DNA of 64,000 bases, from positions 4,306,198 to 4,370,197 of the forward strand of contig NZ_CM001441.1 in assembly GCF_000244895.1 (NCBI RefSeq). Direction: 5' to 3'. The notes under the pieces were generated by a model that saw nothing but the letters and a program-made list of their open reading frames with translations, ran no database searches and had not been told where the DNA came from. The stretch is from Desulfosporosinus youngiae DSM 17734 (GTDB lineage: Bacteria; Bacillota; Desulfitobacteriia; Desulfitobacteriales; Desulfitobacteriaceae). This document shows positions 7,571 to 16,430 of the stretch, one piece after another (the stretch's first letter is position 1; each line of letters begins with the position of its first letter). The translations under genes were made by a program, and so were the position numbers.

Positions 7571-9181
7571 CTATTTTACGAGCTCCACCTTAGACAGTCC
7601 CGTACTTAATTCCCAAACATTGGCCGAGAAGCTGAAGCCCTGAACCTTTTTATTATATACGGCCACATTGGGGGTAACGGTGGTTGGAATTACGATAAAT
7701 TCCTCGTTCATGAAGATATCGGCAATCCGCTCAAACTTGGCTCTGCGTTCCGCCGGTTCCATGGTCAGCAGGGCCTGTTCAAACTGGGGGCCTGCCTCTC
7801 CCTGAAATATCTTTCCTAAAAAAGGTCTGACATCCCTGAAGGACTTATAAATGCTTTGAGGATCGTATTGGACACCCCAGGAAATATCCGGCATAATGCC
7901 AAATTCGCCGGATTCTTTGCGCTCATAATAAACCGCCGATTCCACCGAGCTGATCTTAACCTTGATCCCGATTTCTGAAAGCTGGGCCTGAACCACTTCC
8001 GCCAAGGTTTTGGTGGTCAGAGCGTCCGAGGGGATGTTGCACAGGATCTCTAAGGTCTTGCCATCTTTGTCCATAAACTTATCCCCGTTACTATCCGCCC
8101 AGCCGGCAGCGGCCAAAAGCTGCTTAGCTTTCTCCTGATCCCTTCCCGGTCCCTTGACCTCTCCCAGAATCTCCGGAACCTTGGTGGAAAACATGGTATC
8201 CGACACACTTTCCATATCCTCATAAGCCACCTGATTAATTTCCTGCTTATCAATTGCCAGACATATGGCTTTCCGAACGGCCTTATCCGTCAAAAACTCA
8301 GCGCTGGGATTAAGCAGCAGAAACTGAGCCACATCCCCCATTTCCACGTTAGTATCTAAATCGGCTTTACCCTGCAGATTTTTTAAATCCAGATAAGAAA
8401 CCGCACTCAGACCGCTGCCCACAATTAAGTCCACCTCTCCCGCCAGGAGGGCATTTAAACGGACGTTGGAGTCAGGTACAGGACGGATGGTTATCTTCTC
8501 CAACTTGGGTTTATCCCCCCAGTACTGATCATTGCGGACAAAGACCGCTCTTTCATCCTTGACATACTCTGTTAAGATATAGGGTCCTGTTCCTACCGGC
8601 TTGGCAAAGGCAATCCCATTTTCCCCGAACCCTCCCGGGCTTAAAAAGCGGGCGGGCCGCACCATGGTCAGTTCCAGCAGGGTAAAGGGATATGGACTCT
8701 TTAAATGCAAAACCACCGTATAGGGAGCCGTCACTTCTACGGACTTCAGATTATCAATCATAGGCAGCCAGCTATGCCGTTTGGCATTGGCCAGGACCGC
8801 TTCAAAGTTTTGTTTGACAGCCTGGGCATTAAAGTCCTGTCCATCAGAAAACTTTACATCTTCCCGCAGCTGAAAGACTAAGCTCAGTCCCTGGTCTTTA
8901 AACTCCCAGGAAGCTGCCAGACAAGGAATGATATTTCCTTCCTTATCCAAATTGACCAAAGGTTCATACACCAGAGTCTGGGCCCCCATATCACTGTCAT
9001 AAAGATGAGGGTTCATAGTCCCCACATCCCCTACTCTGGCAATGGTCAATTCCTGGGGAACGCCCTTCTTGCCCCCGGTTTGTTCCGTCCCCCCCGTCCC
9101 GCAGCCGCTGAAAAATAAGAGGCCGATGAGCAGCCAACAGAGAACCGCCCTGTTTTTACTTGTATTTATTCTTAGTTTCAA
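7571..9181 (-). CDS. Opp/Nik-type substrate-binding lipoprotein
   Basis: A family 5 extracellular solute-binding protein (SBP_bac_5), about 536 residues from the TTG proposed here. The signal peptide is basic and then hydrophobic (LCWLLIGLLFFSGC) with a lipobox FFSGC, so the protein is probably anchored outside the membrane by a diacylglycerol-Cys. Family motifs include FKDQGLSLVFQLREDVKFSD, PVGTGPYIL and AVRKAICLAIDK. The open frame extends upstream to 9250, with a GTG at 9214 that also has a ribosome binding site. The TTG at 9181 is preferred because it follows AGAGGTGG and gives a normal signal peptide. The initiation region is an imperfect tandem duplication. The ligand (peptide, metal complex or metallophore) cannot be told. 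Confidence 0.88.
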   Translation of the reverse strand: MKLRINTSKNRAVLCWLLIGLLFFSGCGTGGTEQTGGKKGVPQELTIARVGDVGTMNPHLYDSDMGAQTLVYEPLVNLDKEGNIIPCLAASWEFKDQGLSLVFQLREDVKFSDGQDFNAQAVKQNFEAVLANAKRHSWLPMIDNLKSVEVTAPYTVVLHLKSPYPFTLLELTMVRPARFLSPGGFGENGIAFAKPVGTGPYILTEYVKDERAVFVRNDQYWGDKPKLEKITIRPVPDSNVRLNALLAGEVDLIVGSGLSAVSYLDLKNLQGKADLDTNVEMGDVAQFLLLNPSAEFLTDKAVRKAICLAIDKQEINQVAYEDMESVSDTMFSTKVPEILGEVKGPGRDQEKAKQLLAAAGWADSNGDKFMDKDGKTLEILCNIPSDALTTKTLAEVVQAQLSEIGIKVKISSVESAVYYERKESGEFGIMPDISWGVQYDPQSIYKSFRDVRPFLGKIFQGEAGPQFEQALLTMEPAERRAKFERIADIFMNEEFIVIPTTVTPNVAVYNKKVQGFSFSANVWELSTGLSKVELVK

Positions 9182-9239
9182 CCTTCTCTTATCCACCTCT
9201 GATTCATTTTTCACCTTTCTCTTACCCTCCTCTGATTTG
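9178..9239 (-). repeat. tandem duplication of translation-initiation region
   Basis: Two adjacent copies of about 30 bases, 9178-9209 and 9210-9239. On the minus strand each reads AATCAGAGG, then GGATAAGAGAAGG or a near copy, then TTGAAA or GTGAAA. Each copy therefore carries its own ribosome binding site and its own in-frame non-ATG start for the same lipoprotein gene. Confidence 0.7.
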
Positions 9240-9280
9240 CTTTCGCACAAGCACGGTCTTTTGCCCCAGGGTTTCTGCCC

Positions 9281-10069
9281 TTAAAAATCCTGTGATTTTA
9301 ATCCATAGAGATAGTTGACCTCCGTTTTTTCCGCCCGGATCATAAAGGGCGGCATGGTGCGGTAGCGAACCTTGCTTATCTCGTCACTGATCAGTTCGCT
9401 TAAATCCCCCTCCACGTAAATTTTGCCGAAGCCCAGATTGAACAAGACAGGAACATCCCACTGGGGACGGCGGATTTTGCTGAAAAACAAGTCTTGCCCA
9501 ATCCGGTTGCTTTCTTCCACATTGCTCGCCTCAAACTTCTTAAAGCCCAGCTTAACCGCTTCTTCCGTGTCCCGTTCAAACTCTTCCTGCCACTGGCTGT
9601 CCTGGGTCCACAAATAATAGTTGGCGTCAAAAATCAGCAGCCGGCCTCCGGGCTTTAAGACTCTGTGCCATTCCCGGTAAGCGGCAGGAGGGTCATACAT
9701 CAGCCAGGTGACATTGCGGGTCAGAATCATATCGAAGGAGTTGTCCTCGAAGGCCAGCTTATGAGCATCCATTAAATGAAAGGAAACATCAAAGCCTGCC
9801 CCTTCTGCATTTTCTCGGGCGGTAGCCAGCATGCTCTCCGTACAGTCGATGGCTGTAACCTGATGCCCCATTTCGGAAAGGAGCAAGGGAAAGAAACCGG
9901 GGCCTGTGCCGATATCCAGAACTTCCAGTTTTTCTCCCGGAGGTCGGCTCTCCCGGAGCAGCCGAAGCCAAACCTCTTTTTGAACACCTTTTAATTCCCT
10001 TTGAATCGTCTCGTCATAACGCTCATTGGCCGTCTGCCAGTAGTTTTCAATCCGTTTTTGAATATGCAT
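9281..10069 (-). CDS. class I SAM-dependent methyltransferase, operon 2
   Basis: A 262-residue class I methyltransferase, first gene of the second Opp-type operon. Motif I is VLDIGTGPGFF (about 50-60), the acidic ribose-binding residue is D75 in VTAIDCT, and D101 is in LMDAHKLAFED. A conserved TRNVTWLMYDP (about 117-127) leads into the post-motif strand AYREWHRVLKPGGRLLIFDAN. It is clearly paralogous to the methyltransferases at 10295 and 16431, sharing N-terminal NYW, KKEVW/KKQAW and FDAN motifs. The acceptor substrate is unknown. It sits 30 bases before the binding-protein gene, so its product may act on the transported molecule or on a metal-binding molecule. A leader hairpin precedes it. 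Confidence 0.85.
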   Translation of the reverse strand: MHIQKRIENYWQTANERYDETIQRELKGVQKEVWLRLLRESRPPGEKLEVLDIGTGPGFFPLLLSEMGHQVTAIDCTESMLATARENAEGAGFDVSFHLMDAHKLAFEDNSFDMILTRNVTWLMYDPPAAYREWHRVLKPGGRLLIFDANYYLWTQDSQWQEEFERDTEEAVKLGFKKFEASNVEESNRIGQDLFFSKIRRPQWDVPVLFNLGFGKIYVEGDLSELISDEISKVRYRTMPPFMIRAEKTEVNYLYGLKSQDF

Positions 10070-10163
10070 ATCCTCACCCTTCCTTAAATTTTTATCAGAC
10101 CCTTAATCGTTGCCCATTCCCCCTTTACTTTTGAAAAATCACCCCCCAAATCATCGAACCAAT

Positions 10164-10214
10164 AAAAAAATCCATGGAGAAAAAGCTAATAGCTTAGCTA
10201 AACCTCCATGGTTT
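10164..10214 (-). terminator. terminator-like leader hairpin with ACCATGGAGGTT motif (copy A)
   Basis: On the minus strand CCATGGAG (10204-10211) pairs with CTCCATGG (10172-10179), with an internal AGCTAAGCTATTAGCT hairpin in the loop, and is followed at once by seven Ts. It is a good intrinsic terminator. It lies between the end of one methyltransferase gene (10295) and the start of another (10069), so it either ends the upstream operon or acts as an attenuator of the next. Confidence 0.7.
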
Positions 10215-10294
10215 CCTACAAAATTATATAATTTTAAAATAATAACTTGTTCTAATGTTGAGAGCAGCGCTGTCGCTTACAGTAAATGGAGAAT

Positions 10295-11038
10295 CTACTT
10301 TTCTACAACCAGCATAAACATGGGAGTCGAGCGGTGAATGACCTTTTGCCGTTCGTCATAGACTCGCTTGCCGATATCCATCTCATAGTAAATCTTCTTA
10401 TGACCCAGTTCCACTAGAGCATTAAAATCCCACTGGGGCCTGATTCTTCGGCACATGGGCATACTTTTCCGGTAATCGATCATCTCGGCTGTGTACTGAG
10501 GAGGCTCCTCGCCAAACACTCTTCGGTAGTCCTCTTGATCTTCCTCAAATTTCCTCATGTATTCTTCATTGAAAAACCGGATATTCCAGTTGGCATCAAA
10601 AATAAGAATTCTGCCCTGGGGCCTTAAAACCCGTTTCCATTCTCTATAAGCCTTTTGCGCATCGATGAGAGTCCAGGTCACATTCCGGCTGATAATCAGG
10701 TCAAAACTTTCGTCTTCAAACTCCAGATTTTGACCGTCGGACACTCTGAAATCCGCTGTAACCCCTTCATTTTCGGCATTAGCCTTGGCTTCCTCAATCA
10801 TGGCCCCGGTACAATCAATGGCGGTCACTCTGTTCCCGGCCTGGGACATGATGATGGCAAAAAACCCCGGGCCGGTACCCACATCTAGAATATCCATTGC
10901 GGTGGTTTTTCCGGCATTTTCAAGGATGATGTCCGTCCAGGCCTGCTTTTTAAAGCTGTTCAGCTCCACTTTGACGATATTGCTGTAATTGTTGGAACCG
11001 TCGGTCCAATTCTTAATCAGTTTTTCTTCGCTGTTCAT
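10295..11038 (-). CDS. class I SAM-dependent methyltransferase, operon 1 distal
   Basis: A 247-residue class I methyltransferase with motif I ILDVGTGPGFF (about 50-60), VTAIDCTGAM, VSDGQNLEFEDESFDLIISR and the post-motif RVLRPQGRILIFDANWN. It shares SFKKQAW, SRNVTWTL and FDANW with the methyltransferase at 16431, and RRIRPQWD near the C-terminus with all three copies. It is the last gene of the first Opp operon, 72 bases after the binding-protein gene, so this operon is bracketed by two methyltransferases. The substrate is unknown. A terminator-like hairpin follows 80 bases downstream. Confidence 0.85.
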   Translation of the reverse strand: MNSEEKLIKNWTDGSNNYSNIVKVELNSFKKQAWTDIILENAGKTTAMDILDVGTGPGFFAIIMSQAGNRVTAIDCTGAMIEEAKANAENEGVTADFRVSDGQNLEFEDESFDLIISRNVTWTLIDAQKAYREWKRVLRPQGRILIFDANWNIRFFNEEYMRKFEEDQEDYRRVFGEEPPQYTAEMIDYRKSMPMCRRIRPQWDFNALVELGHKKIYYEMDIGKRVYDERQKVIHRSTPMFMLVVEK

Positions 11039-11110
11039 CTATGCTCACCCCTGACTATTTTTCTTAAATACACACCTGAAGCCCGGTTATTCCACCTGGA
11101 CTGAATCAGG

Positions 11111-12733
11111 TCACTTTACGTTAAGTTTCTGCCATTCAATAGGCGCGTAGTTATTCACGCCAATCTCAAAACCCGCTATTTTTTCCGTATTGACTGCAAA
11201 AGACGTAATTGGATAGTAAATAGGAATTGTCAGTGCTTCTTCGCTGATGAATTTAAAGACTCCGTCATAGTTCTGCTGTCTTTCGGTTTCGTCCAGCGTA
11301 TTTAGGGTTTTAATAATATTGTTGTACAGCCCTTCATCATACCAGGCTTTGGCGGCGTTGCTGGTAGGGATAATGGAGAAAAGCTCAAGCAAGGAACCGT
11401 GAGGCATCCAGGAATCTGAGGCCGTTCTCATGAGAGCCAGGTCAAAAGCCTTTGTATTCATGGTGGCATCCTCGTAGCCGTTTTTGTCCAAAATATTGAG
11501 TTTTACTTTGATACCGATAGCTGAGAATTCGGATTGAACAAACTCGGCCAGGGGCTTCCATTCAGGGAATTCTTCCGTTGACAATACAAAGTTTAACTCC
11601 AGATTTTTCCCTTCTTTATCCCGAATTCCATCGTTATTGCTATCTTTATAGCCGGCAGCATCAAGCAGCTGCCTGGCTTTTTCCTTATCGTTGGAAAACC
11701 CGTAATTGTTTTCACTTGTGGTATAAGGAACCCCATTTTGATACAATCCCTTCGCCTCTAAGCCGATGTCGTCAAAAAGATCGGCGGCAATGCTTTGCTT
11801 GTTGATGGCGTAGTTCATGGCCAAGCGGACATTTTTGTCCTGAAGTGCTTCCACCTTTTGATTGAAGGCTATAAAGTGGGAGCACATAGTTCCTTGGGTA
11901 TAGACCGCAAATTTTCCCGAGTTTTTAAGTTCTAAAAGACTCTCCATAGGGATCTTGCCGATCAGGTCACCGCCGAGAATGTCAACCTCGCCGCTTTGCA
12001 AAGCCAGGACTCGCGCCTGCCCGTCCGTAATTACCTTGAAGGTTATTTTATCGGCCTTAGGTTTTTCTCCCCAGTAATAGGGGTTGGGAACAAGGGTGAA
12101 TTCCTGGTCTTTCGTATAGGATTCCAGCATCCAGGGGCCCGTACCCACAGGCTTGGTGAATTTGCCCATAACCTCTCCGGAAATTTCCGTGATGGAAGAA
12201 GGGCTTAAGAATCGCACCGGCCGGGGATAGGTCAGCTCTGTCAAAATCGGATAGGCTCCGTCCTTAAAGACAATTTTCACGGTATAATTATCCACCGCTT
12301 CCATACTCTCTACATTGAAAGACCTTAAGGTGGAATGACGTTTGTTGTTGACCCAGCGTTTCAGGTTGAAAATTACGGCATCTGCATTAAACTCCGTTCC
12401 GTCAGAAAATTTTACCCCCTCACGGAGCTTAAAGGTATAGGTTTTTCCATCCGGGGAAATGTCCCAGCCGGTCGCCAGTTGGGGAAGAATCTTTCCTGCT
12501 CCGCCGTCTTCAACAAAGCCCTCATAAATCATCTTATATAAAAAGTGCGGTCCGTTATAGGTTGCGGCATCCAGGTCCTCCATGGCGCCGTCACGATAAA
12601 TGGCTACGACAACATCCTTTGCCTTTGTCCCCTCCGGATTATTTGCCGTTGCAGGGTTTTGGCTGCAGCCGGAAAGGATTAGGGCCAGGCAAAGCAAAAA
12701 GGCTGTCAGGGATGTGAAAAATTTCTTGCTCAT
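11111..12733 (-). CDS. Opp/Nik-type substrate-binding lipoprotein, operon 1
   Basis: A 540-residue SBP_bac_5 protein with a clear lipoprotein signal (AFLLCLALILSGC, lipobox ILSGC). Family motifs include SPDGKTYTFKLREGVKFSDG, KPVGTGPWMLESYTKDQEF and NVRLAMNYAINKQSI. The start ATG has TAGGAGG at good spacing. It is a paralogue of the binding protein at 7571 (shared ELTYPRPVRFLSPSS / ELTMVRPARFLSPGG) yet clearly diverged, which suggests a related but different ligand. Here the gene is placed after the transporter genes, whereas in operon 2 it comes before them. Confidence 0.9.
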   Translation of the reverse strand: MSKKFFTSLTAFLLCLALILSGCSQNPATANNPEGTKAKDVVVAIYRDGAMEDLDAATYNGPHFLYKMIYEGFVEDGGAGKILPQLATGWDISPDGKTYTFKLREGVKFSDGTEFNADAVIFNLKRWVNNKRHSTLRSFNVESMEAVDNYTVKIVFKDGAYPILTELTYPRPVRFLSPSSITEISGEVMGKFTKPVGTGPWMLESYTKDQEFTLVPNPYYWGEKPKADKITFKVITDGQARVLALQSGEVDILGGDLIGKIPMESLLELKNSGKFAVYTQGTMCSHFIAFNQKVEALQDKNVRLAMNYAINKQSIAADLFDDIGLEAKGLYQNGVPYTTSENNYGFSNDKEKARQLLDAAGYKDSNNDGIRDKEGKNLELNFVLSTEEFPEWKPLAEFVQSEFSAIGIKVKLNILDKNGYEDATMNTKAFDLALMRTASDSWMPHGSLLELFSIIPTSNAAKAWYDEGLYNNIIKTLNTLDETERQQNYDGVFKFISEEALTIPIYYPITSFAVNTEKIAGFEIGVNNYAPIEWQKLNVK

Positions 12734-12748
12734 GGTTTTCCTCCTACA

Positions 12749-13693
12749 TTAATGATTATGGCAAAGATGACAAGCCACATAATACTCGTCATTCTTGGAC
12801 ATCAAGGCCGGCTGGTCGGTTAAGCAAATGCTTTGAGCATAAAGACAACGATTTTGGAAAATGCACCCTCTTTCAGGTAGTTTTAAGCCTTCACCTTCTC
12901 GAAACAACACCCTGTTTTTTTCTCTTTGATGAGGGTTGGGGATAAGAGTCGCCGCAAGCAGCGCTTTCGTGTAGGGATGCTGTACCTGCTCATTAATATG
13001 AGGGATGATTTCCACAATATTTCCCAGATACATGACCACCACCCTGTCACAGATCTTATTGACCGCGGAAAGATCATGGGAAATAAATAAATAGGTAAAA
13101 CCAAACTGCCGCTTTAAGTCCGTCAAAAGGCTCAAAATCTGGTTCTTTAAGGCATAGTCGATGCTGGACACGGCTTCGTCGCAGACCACGAATTCAGGAT
13201 TGAGAATTAAGGCCCTGGCGATACCCACCCGCTGCCTTTGTCCTCCGGACATTTCATGACCGTAGCGGGTCAGATAGGTTTTGTTAAGCCCCACTCTTTC
13301 CATGATCTCCACAACTTTTTTCTTTTTCAGCTCTTTAGCTTCCCGGCTGTAATTATTAAGGGGTTCACTGATGATTTGCTCGACCGTAAAATAGGGATTG
13401 AAGGCATTAGCGGTTCCTTGAAAGATCATCTGCATGCTGCTTCTGATTTTCCGCATTTGCTTAAAGGAATAATCTGTTATGTCCTGCTGCTTAAAAATAA
13501 TTCTGCCCCGGGTTGGCTGCTCCAGCTTTAAAAGCATTTTTGCCAAGGTGCTTTTGCCGCAGCCCGACTCCCCGACTAAGCCTAAAACCTCTCCCTTTTT
13601 GATGGTCAAGTTGATATTAAACGCAGCATATACCGGAGGCTTTTCTTTGCTGTTGTAGGACTTATAAACTCCTTTGATTTCGTATAGATTCAC
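12749..13693 (-). CDS. Opp-type ABC importer ATPase (OppF-like), operon 1
   Basis: An OppF-type ATPase of about 314 residues from the GTG at 13693, which follows AGGGTGAAAGC. The open frame reaches back to 13774, but that would overlap the previous gene by 62 bases and add an N-terminus that does not look like this family. Walker A is GESGCGKST, the signature is MSGGQRQRV, Walker B is FVVCDEAVSSID, and the C-terminal Cys motif is GCIFQNRC. It works with the OppD-like protein encoded just upstream to energise the importer. Confidence 0.88.
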   Translation of the reverse strand: MNLYEIKGVYKSYNSKEKPPVYAAFNINLTIKKGEVLGLVGESGCGKSTLAKMLLKLEQPTRGRIIFKQQDITDYSFKQMRKIRSSMQMIFQGTANAFNPYFTVEQIISEPLNNYSREAKELKKKKVVEIMERVGLNKTYLTRYGHEMSGGQRQRVGIARALILNPEFVVCDEAVSSIDYALKNQILSLLTDLKRQFGFTYLFISHDLSAVNKICDRVVVMYLGNIVEIIPHINEQVQHPYTKALLAATLIPNPHQREKNRVLFREGEGLKLPERGCIFQNRCLYAQSICLTDQPALMSKNDEYYVACHLCHNH

Positions 13694-13712
13694 GCTTTCA
13701 CCCTTTTTCGAA

Positions 13713-14498
13713 TTAGAAAATAGACTTAAGCAGAGATTTTGTATACTCATGCTTAGGCCGGTCAAAGACCTCATACACGGTTCCGCTGTCGACTATTTTT
13801 CCGTCGTTCATCACATAAACATCATCGGCCATTTGAGCTACAACTCCTAAATCATGGGTAATCAAGAGGATAGCCATGCCTTCATTTTTTAAACGCACCA
13901 GTTCTTCCAGGATGGCTGCCTGGGTTGTCAGATCCAGGGATGAGGTGGGTTCGTCGGCAATAAGCACTTTGGCCCGGGCCAGCAAGCCCATGGCTACCAT
14001 GACTCTTTGGCACATTCCTCCGCTTAACTCAAAAGGATAGCTTTCCAGAATTTGATCCGCATTCCTCAGGCCGACACGGGCAAGCACCTCTCTGAACCTG
14101 CTTAAAGCCTCTTGTTTGCTGATTCCTTTATTGTGGGTGCGGATTACCTCGAAAAGATGGGTCTTAATTTTTTCCACAGGATTCAGGGAACTGGTGGGTT
14201 CCTGAAAGATCATGGCTATTTCCTGGCCCCTGATTTTTAAAAGCTGCTTTTCCGATAAATTTCTCAGGTTAACCCCATTGAGCCATATCTCTCCCCCGCT
14301 AATTTTTCCCGGCTTGTCGATAAGGTTAAAAACCGATAAAGACATTACCGACTTTCCGCTTCCGGAACCGCCTACAACGGCGGTTATTCTGCCTGTGTAC
14401 ACATCCAGGCTGACCCCATCCACAGCTTTGACCACCTGTTCTTCTAAATAAAAGTGAGTTTTAAGGTTGATGATGGATAGAATGGGCTGCTCAGTCAT
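13713..14498 (-). CDS. Opp-type ABC importer ATPase (OppD-like), short form
   Basis: A 261-residue ATPase with Walker A GGSGSGKSV, signature LSGGMCQRV and Walker B VLIADEPTSSLD. It stops right after the ATPase core (YTKSLLKSIF) and lacks the 60-80 residue C-terminal Cys-rich extension found in the operon 2 homologue. Short forms are known in NikD/CntD-like subunits, so this is probably not a truncation. It starts one base after the OppC-like stop codon. Confidence 0.87.
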   Translation of the reverse strand: MTEQPILSIINLKTHFYLEEQVVKAVDGVSLDVYTGRITAVVGGSGSGKSVMSLSVFNLIDKPGKISGGEIWLNGVNLRNLSEKQLLKIRGQEIAMIFQEPTSSLNPVEKIKTHLFEVIRTHNKGISKQEALSRFREVLARVGLRNADQILESYPFELSGGMCQRVMVAMGLLARAKVLIADEPTSSLDLTTQAAILEELVRLKNEGMAILLITHDLGVVAQMADDVYVMNDGKIVDSGTVYEVFDRPKHEYTKSLLKSIF

Positions 14499-14499
14499 T

Positions 14500-15387
14500 T
14501 CAGTCCTTATCCTCCTTTATGACTGCCATATCTCCTGAAGATGGAATGAGAATATCGTTCAGTCCCTCCCCTAAACTATTGAAGGCAAACACGGCCAGCA
14601 TAATTGCCAGCCCAGGCCAAAGCAGCATTAAGGGATAAGAAGTCAAATACTGTCTGCTGTCGCTCAGCATCACGCCCCAATCGGCGGTGGGCGGCTGGGA
14701 ACCCAAGCCGATAAAGGAAAAGCCGGCGACATGCATAATGACCGCTGCAATTCGCAGGGTGGCCAAGACGATGATGGGAGAAATGGCATTCAAGGTGATG
14801 TGTTTAAGGATGATCGTCGTCCGGCTGCTGCCGGCAGCGATGGCCGCCATGACAAACTCCTTTTCTTTAAGCTTTATCACCATGCTGCGCACAATTCTGG
14901 CGAAAGGGGCCCACCATAGCAGGACGAAAACAATCATAATATTGACGATGCTGGGGCCTAAAACTCCTACGATTGCTAAGGCCAAAAGGCTGGAGGGAAA
15001 GGTTGAGGCAATATCCGCCAGACGCATAACGGCATTATCCAGCCATCCTCCCCCATAACCTGCCAGAATACCGAGAGGGACTCCGATTGCCAGCATAAGC
15101 GCTGTGGCCATAATGGCTGTGGTGAGGCTTGTCCTGATACCATAGATCAGCCTTGACAAGATACATCTGCCCAGCTGGTCTGTTCCCAGGGGGAATTCCA
15201 GACAAGGTTTAAGCAATTTGGCGGTTAGATCCACCTCATAGGGATTATGAGGGGACACATACGGGGCAAAAATACCGGCCAATATAAAGATGCTTATAAT
15301 ACCTAATCCCAGCATGGCTAATTTTTGTTTTTTGAACTTCCGCAAGCTATTTTTGACTAAAATACTGACCATCCCTCTCTGCGGCAA
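14500..15387 (-). CDS. Opp/Dpp/Nik-type ABC permease (OppC-like), operon 1
   Basis: A 295-residue permease with FAPYVSPHNPYEVDLTAKL and LGTDQLGRCILSRLIYGIR, the OppC/NikC N-terminal hallmarks, then a BPD_transp_1 domain ending FAFNSLGEGLNDIL. The start is either TTG at 15387 or ATG at 15372; neither has an ideal ribosome binding site. It is paralogous to the gene at 5755. Confidence 0.88.
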   Translation of the reverse strand: MPQRGMVSILVKNSLRKFKKQKLAMLGLGIISIFILAGIFAPYVSPHNPYEVDLTAKLLKPCLEFPLGTDQLGRCILSRLIYGIRTSLTTAIMATALMLAIGVPLGILAGYGGGWLDNAVMRLADIASTFPSSLLALAIVGVLGPSIVNIMIVFVLLWWAPFARIVRSMVIKLKEKEFVMAAIAAGSSRTTIILKHITLNAISPIIVLATLRIAAVIMHVAGFSFIGLGSQPPTADWGVMLSDSRQYLTSYPLMLLWPGLAIMLAVFAFNSLGEGLNDILIPSSGDMAVIKEDKD

Positions 15388-15415
15388 CCAAAAGATATCT
15401 TCCCGGTATTTCCTG

Positions 15416-16351
15416 TTACTTTAGTTGTATTTTGGGATCTATGTAAAGGTATAAAATATCCAGCAAAAGATTTACGGCAATGAACGTAACGGCAACGATC
15501 ATTATATATCCCTGGATAACCGGCAAATCTTTAAGTTTGATACTGTCAATAGCAAATTTCCCGATACCGTTCCAGGAAAAGATGGTCTCACAGGCAAACT
15601 GACCTGCTAATAGATGTCCGAAGTCCACTCCTATAAGGGTAATGCAGGGCAGCACCGCGTTTTTCAAGCCATGCTTCAGCAAGGCAGCGTTTTGGCTTAG
15701 TCCTCTGGCTCTTGCCGCTCTCATAAAGTCGTAATGGCTGATTTCTATGAGATTATTTCTTAAAATTCTGGTATAGATAGCTATGTGACTGACACTAAGG
15801 GTAAAGGCCGGCAGGAAAATATTCTGCCATTTACTTCCGGAGATGACCGGAACAAGGTTCAACTGAACTGCAAAAATATATAAAAGCATCAGACCCAGCC
15901 AGAAATCCGGCATTGTAACACCCACAGTAGATAGAAATCGGAAAAAGTGATCAATTATGGAATCCTTGTATCTGGCTGAAAGCAGGGCTATGGGTATAGC
16001 CAAGAGAATTGAAATAGTCATTGCTGCAACAGCCAACTTTAAAGTTGCGGGAAATCTGGAGAGGATTTCTTCCGAGACGGGTTTTTTGGTTTGAAAGGAT
16101 ACCCCAAAATCCAGCTTAGCTGCTTTGGTCAGCCAGTTAACATATTGGACAGGCAGCGGTGCATTCAGTCCCAACTCTTCCCGTACGGCTGCAACGTTTT
16201 GTTCAGTAACCTCTAAGCCTTCACTGCGTATGATTATCTCCGCAACATCCCCGGAGGACAGGTTGCTTAAGGCAAAGGCCAATATACTGACGATCATCAG
16301 CATGGGGATGACTTGCAGCACCCGTTTAATAATGAGTTTAGATTTTTTCAT
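15416..16351 (-). CDS. Opp/Dpp/Nik-type ABC permease (OppB-like), operon 1
   Basis: A 311-residue permease with RVLQVIPMLMIVSILAFALS and LSSGDVAEIIIRSEGLEVT at the start, about six membrane helices, a conserved loop RAARARGLSQNAALLKHGLK and the C-terminal YLYIDPKIQLK. It is paralogous to the gene at 6600. It follows the methyltransferase at 16431 by about 80 bases and precedes the OppC-like gene by 28 bases. Confidence 0.88.
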   Translation of the reverse strand: MKKSKLIIKRVLQVIPMLMIVSILAFALSNLSSGDVAEIIIRSEGLEVTEQNVAAVREELGLNAPLPVQYVNWLTKAAKLDFGVSFQTKKPVSEEILSRFPATLKLAVAAMTISILLAIPIALLSARYKDSIIDHFFRFLSTVGVTMPDFWLGLMLLYIFAVQLNLVPVISGSKWQNIFLPAFTLSVSHIAIYTRILRNNLIEISHYDFMRAARARGLSQNAALLKHGLKNAVLPCITLIGVDFGHLLAGQFACETIFSWNGIGKFAIDSIKLKDLPVIQGYIMIVAVTFIAVNLLLDILYLYIDPKIQLK

Positions 16352-16430
16352 GTCTTCTCGCCTTCCAACTCCTCACATCCTTCTGTTGATCAATTCCGGG
16401 ACAGCCTTCCTGTCAGGGGGGTTGCTCAGT

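Noticed and set aside
10164..10214. T-box leader upstream of the methyltransferase gene
   Set aside because: No T-box sequence, specifier loop or antiterminator bulge could be found around the hairpin.
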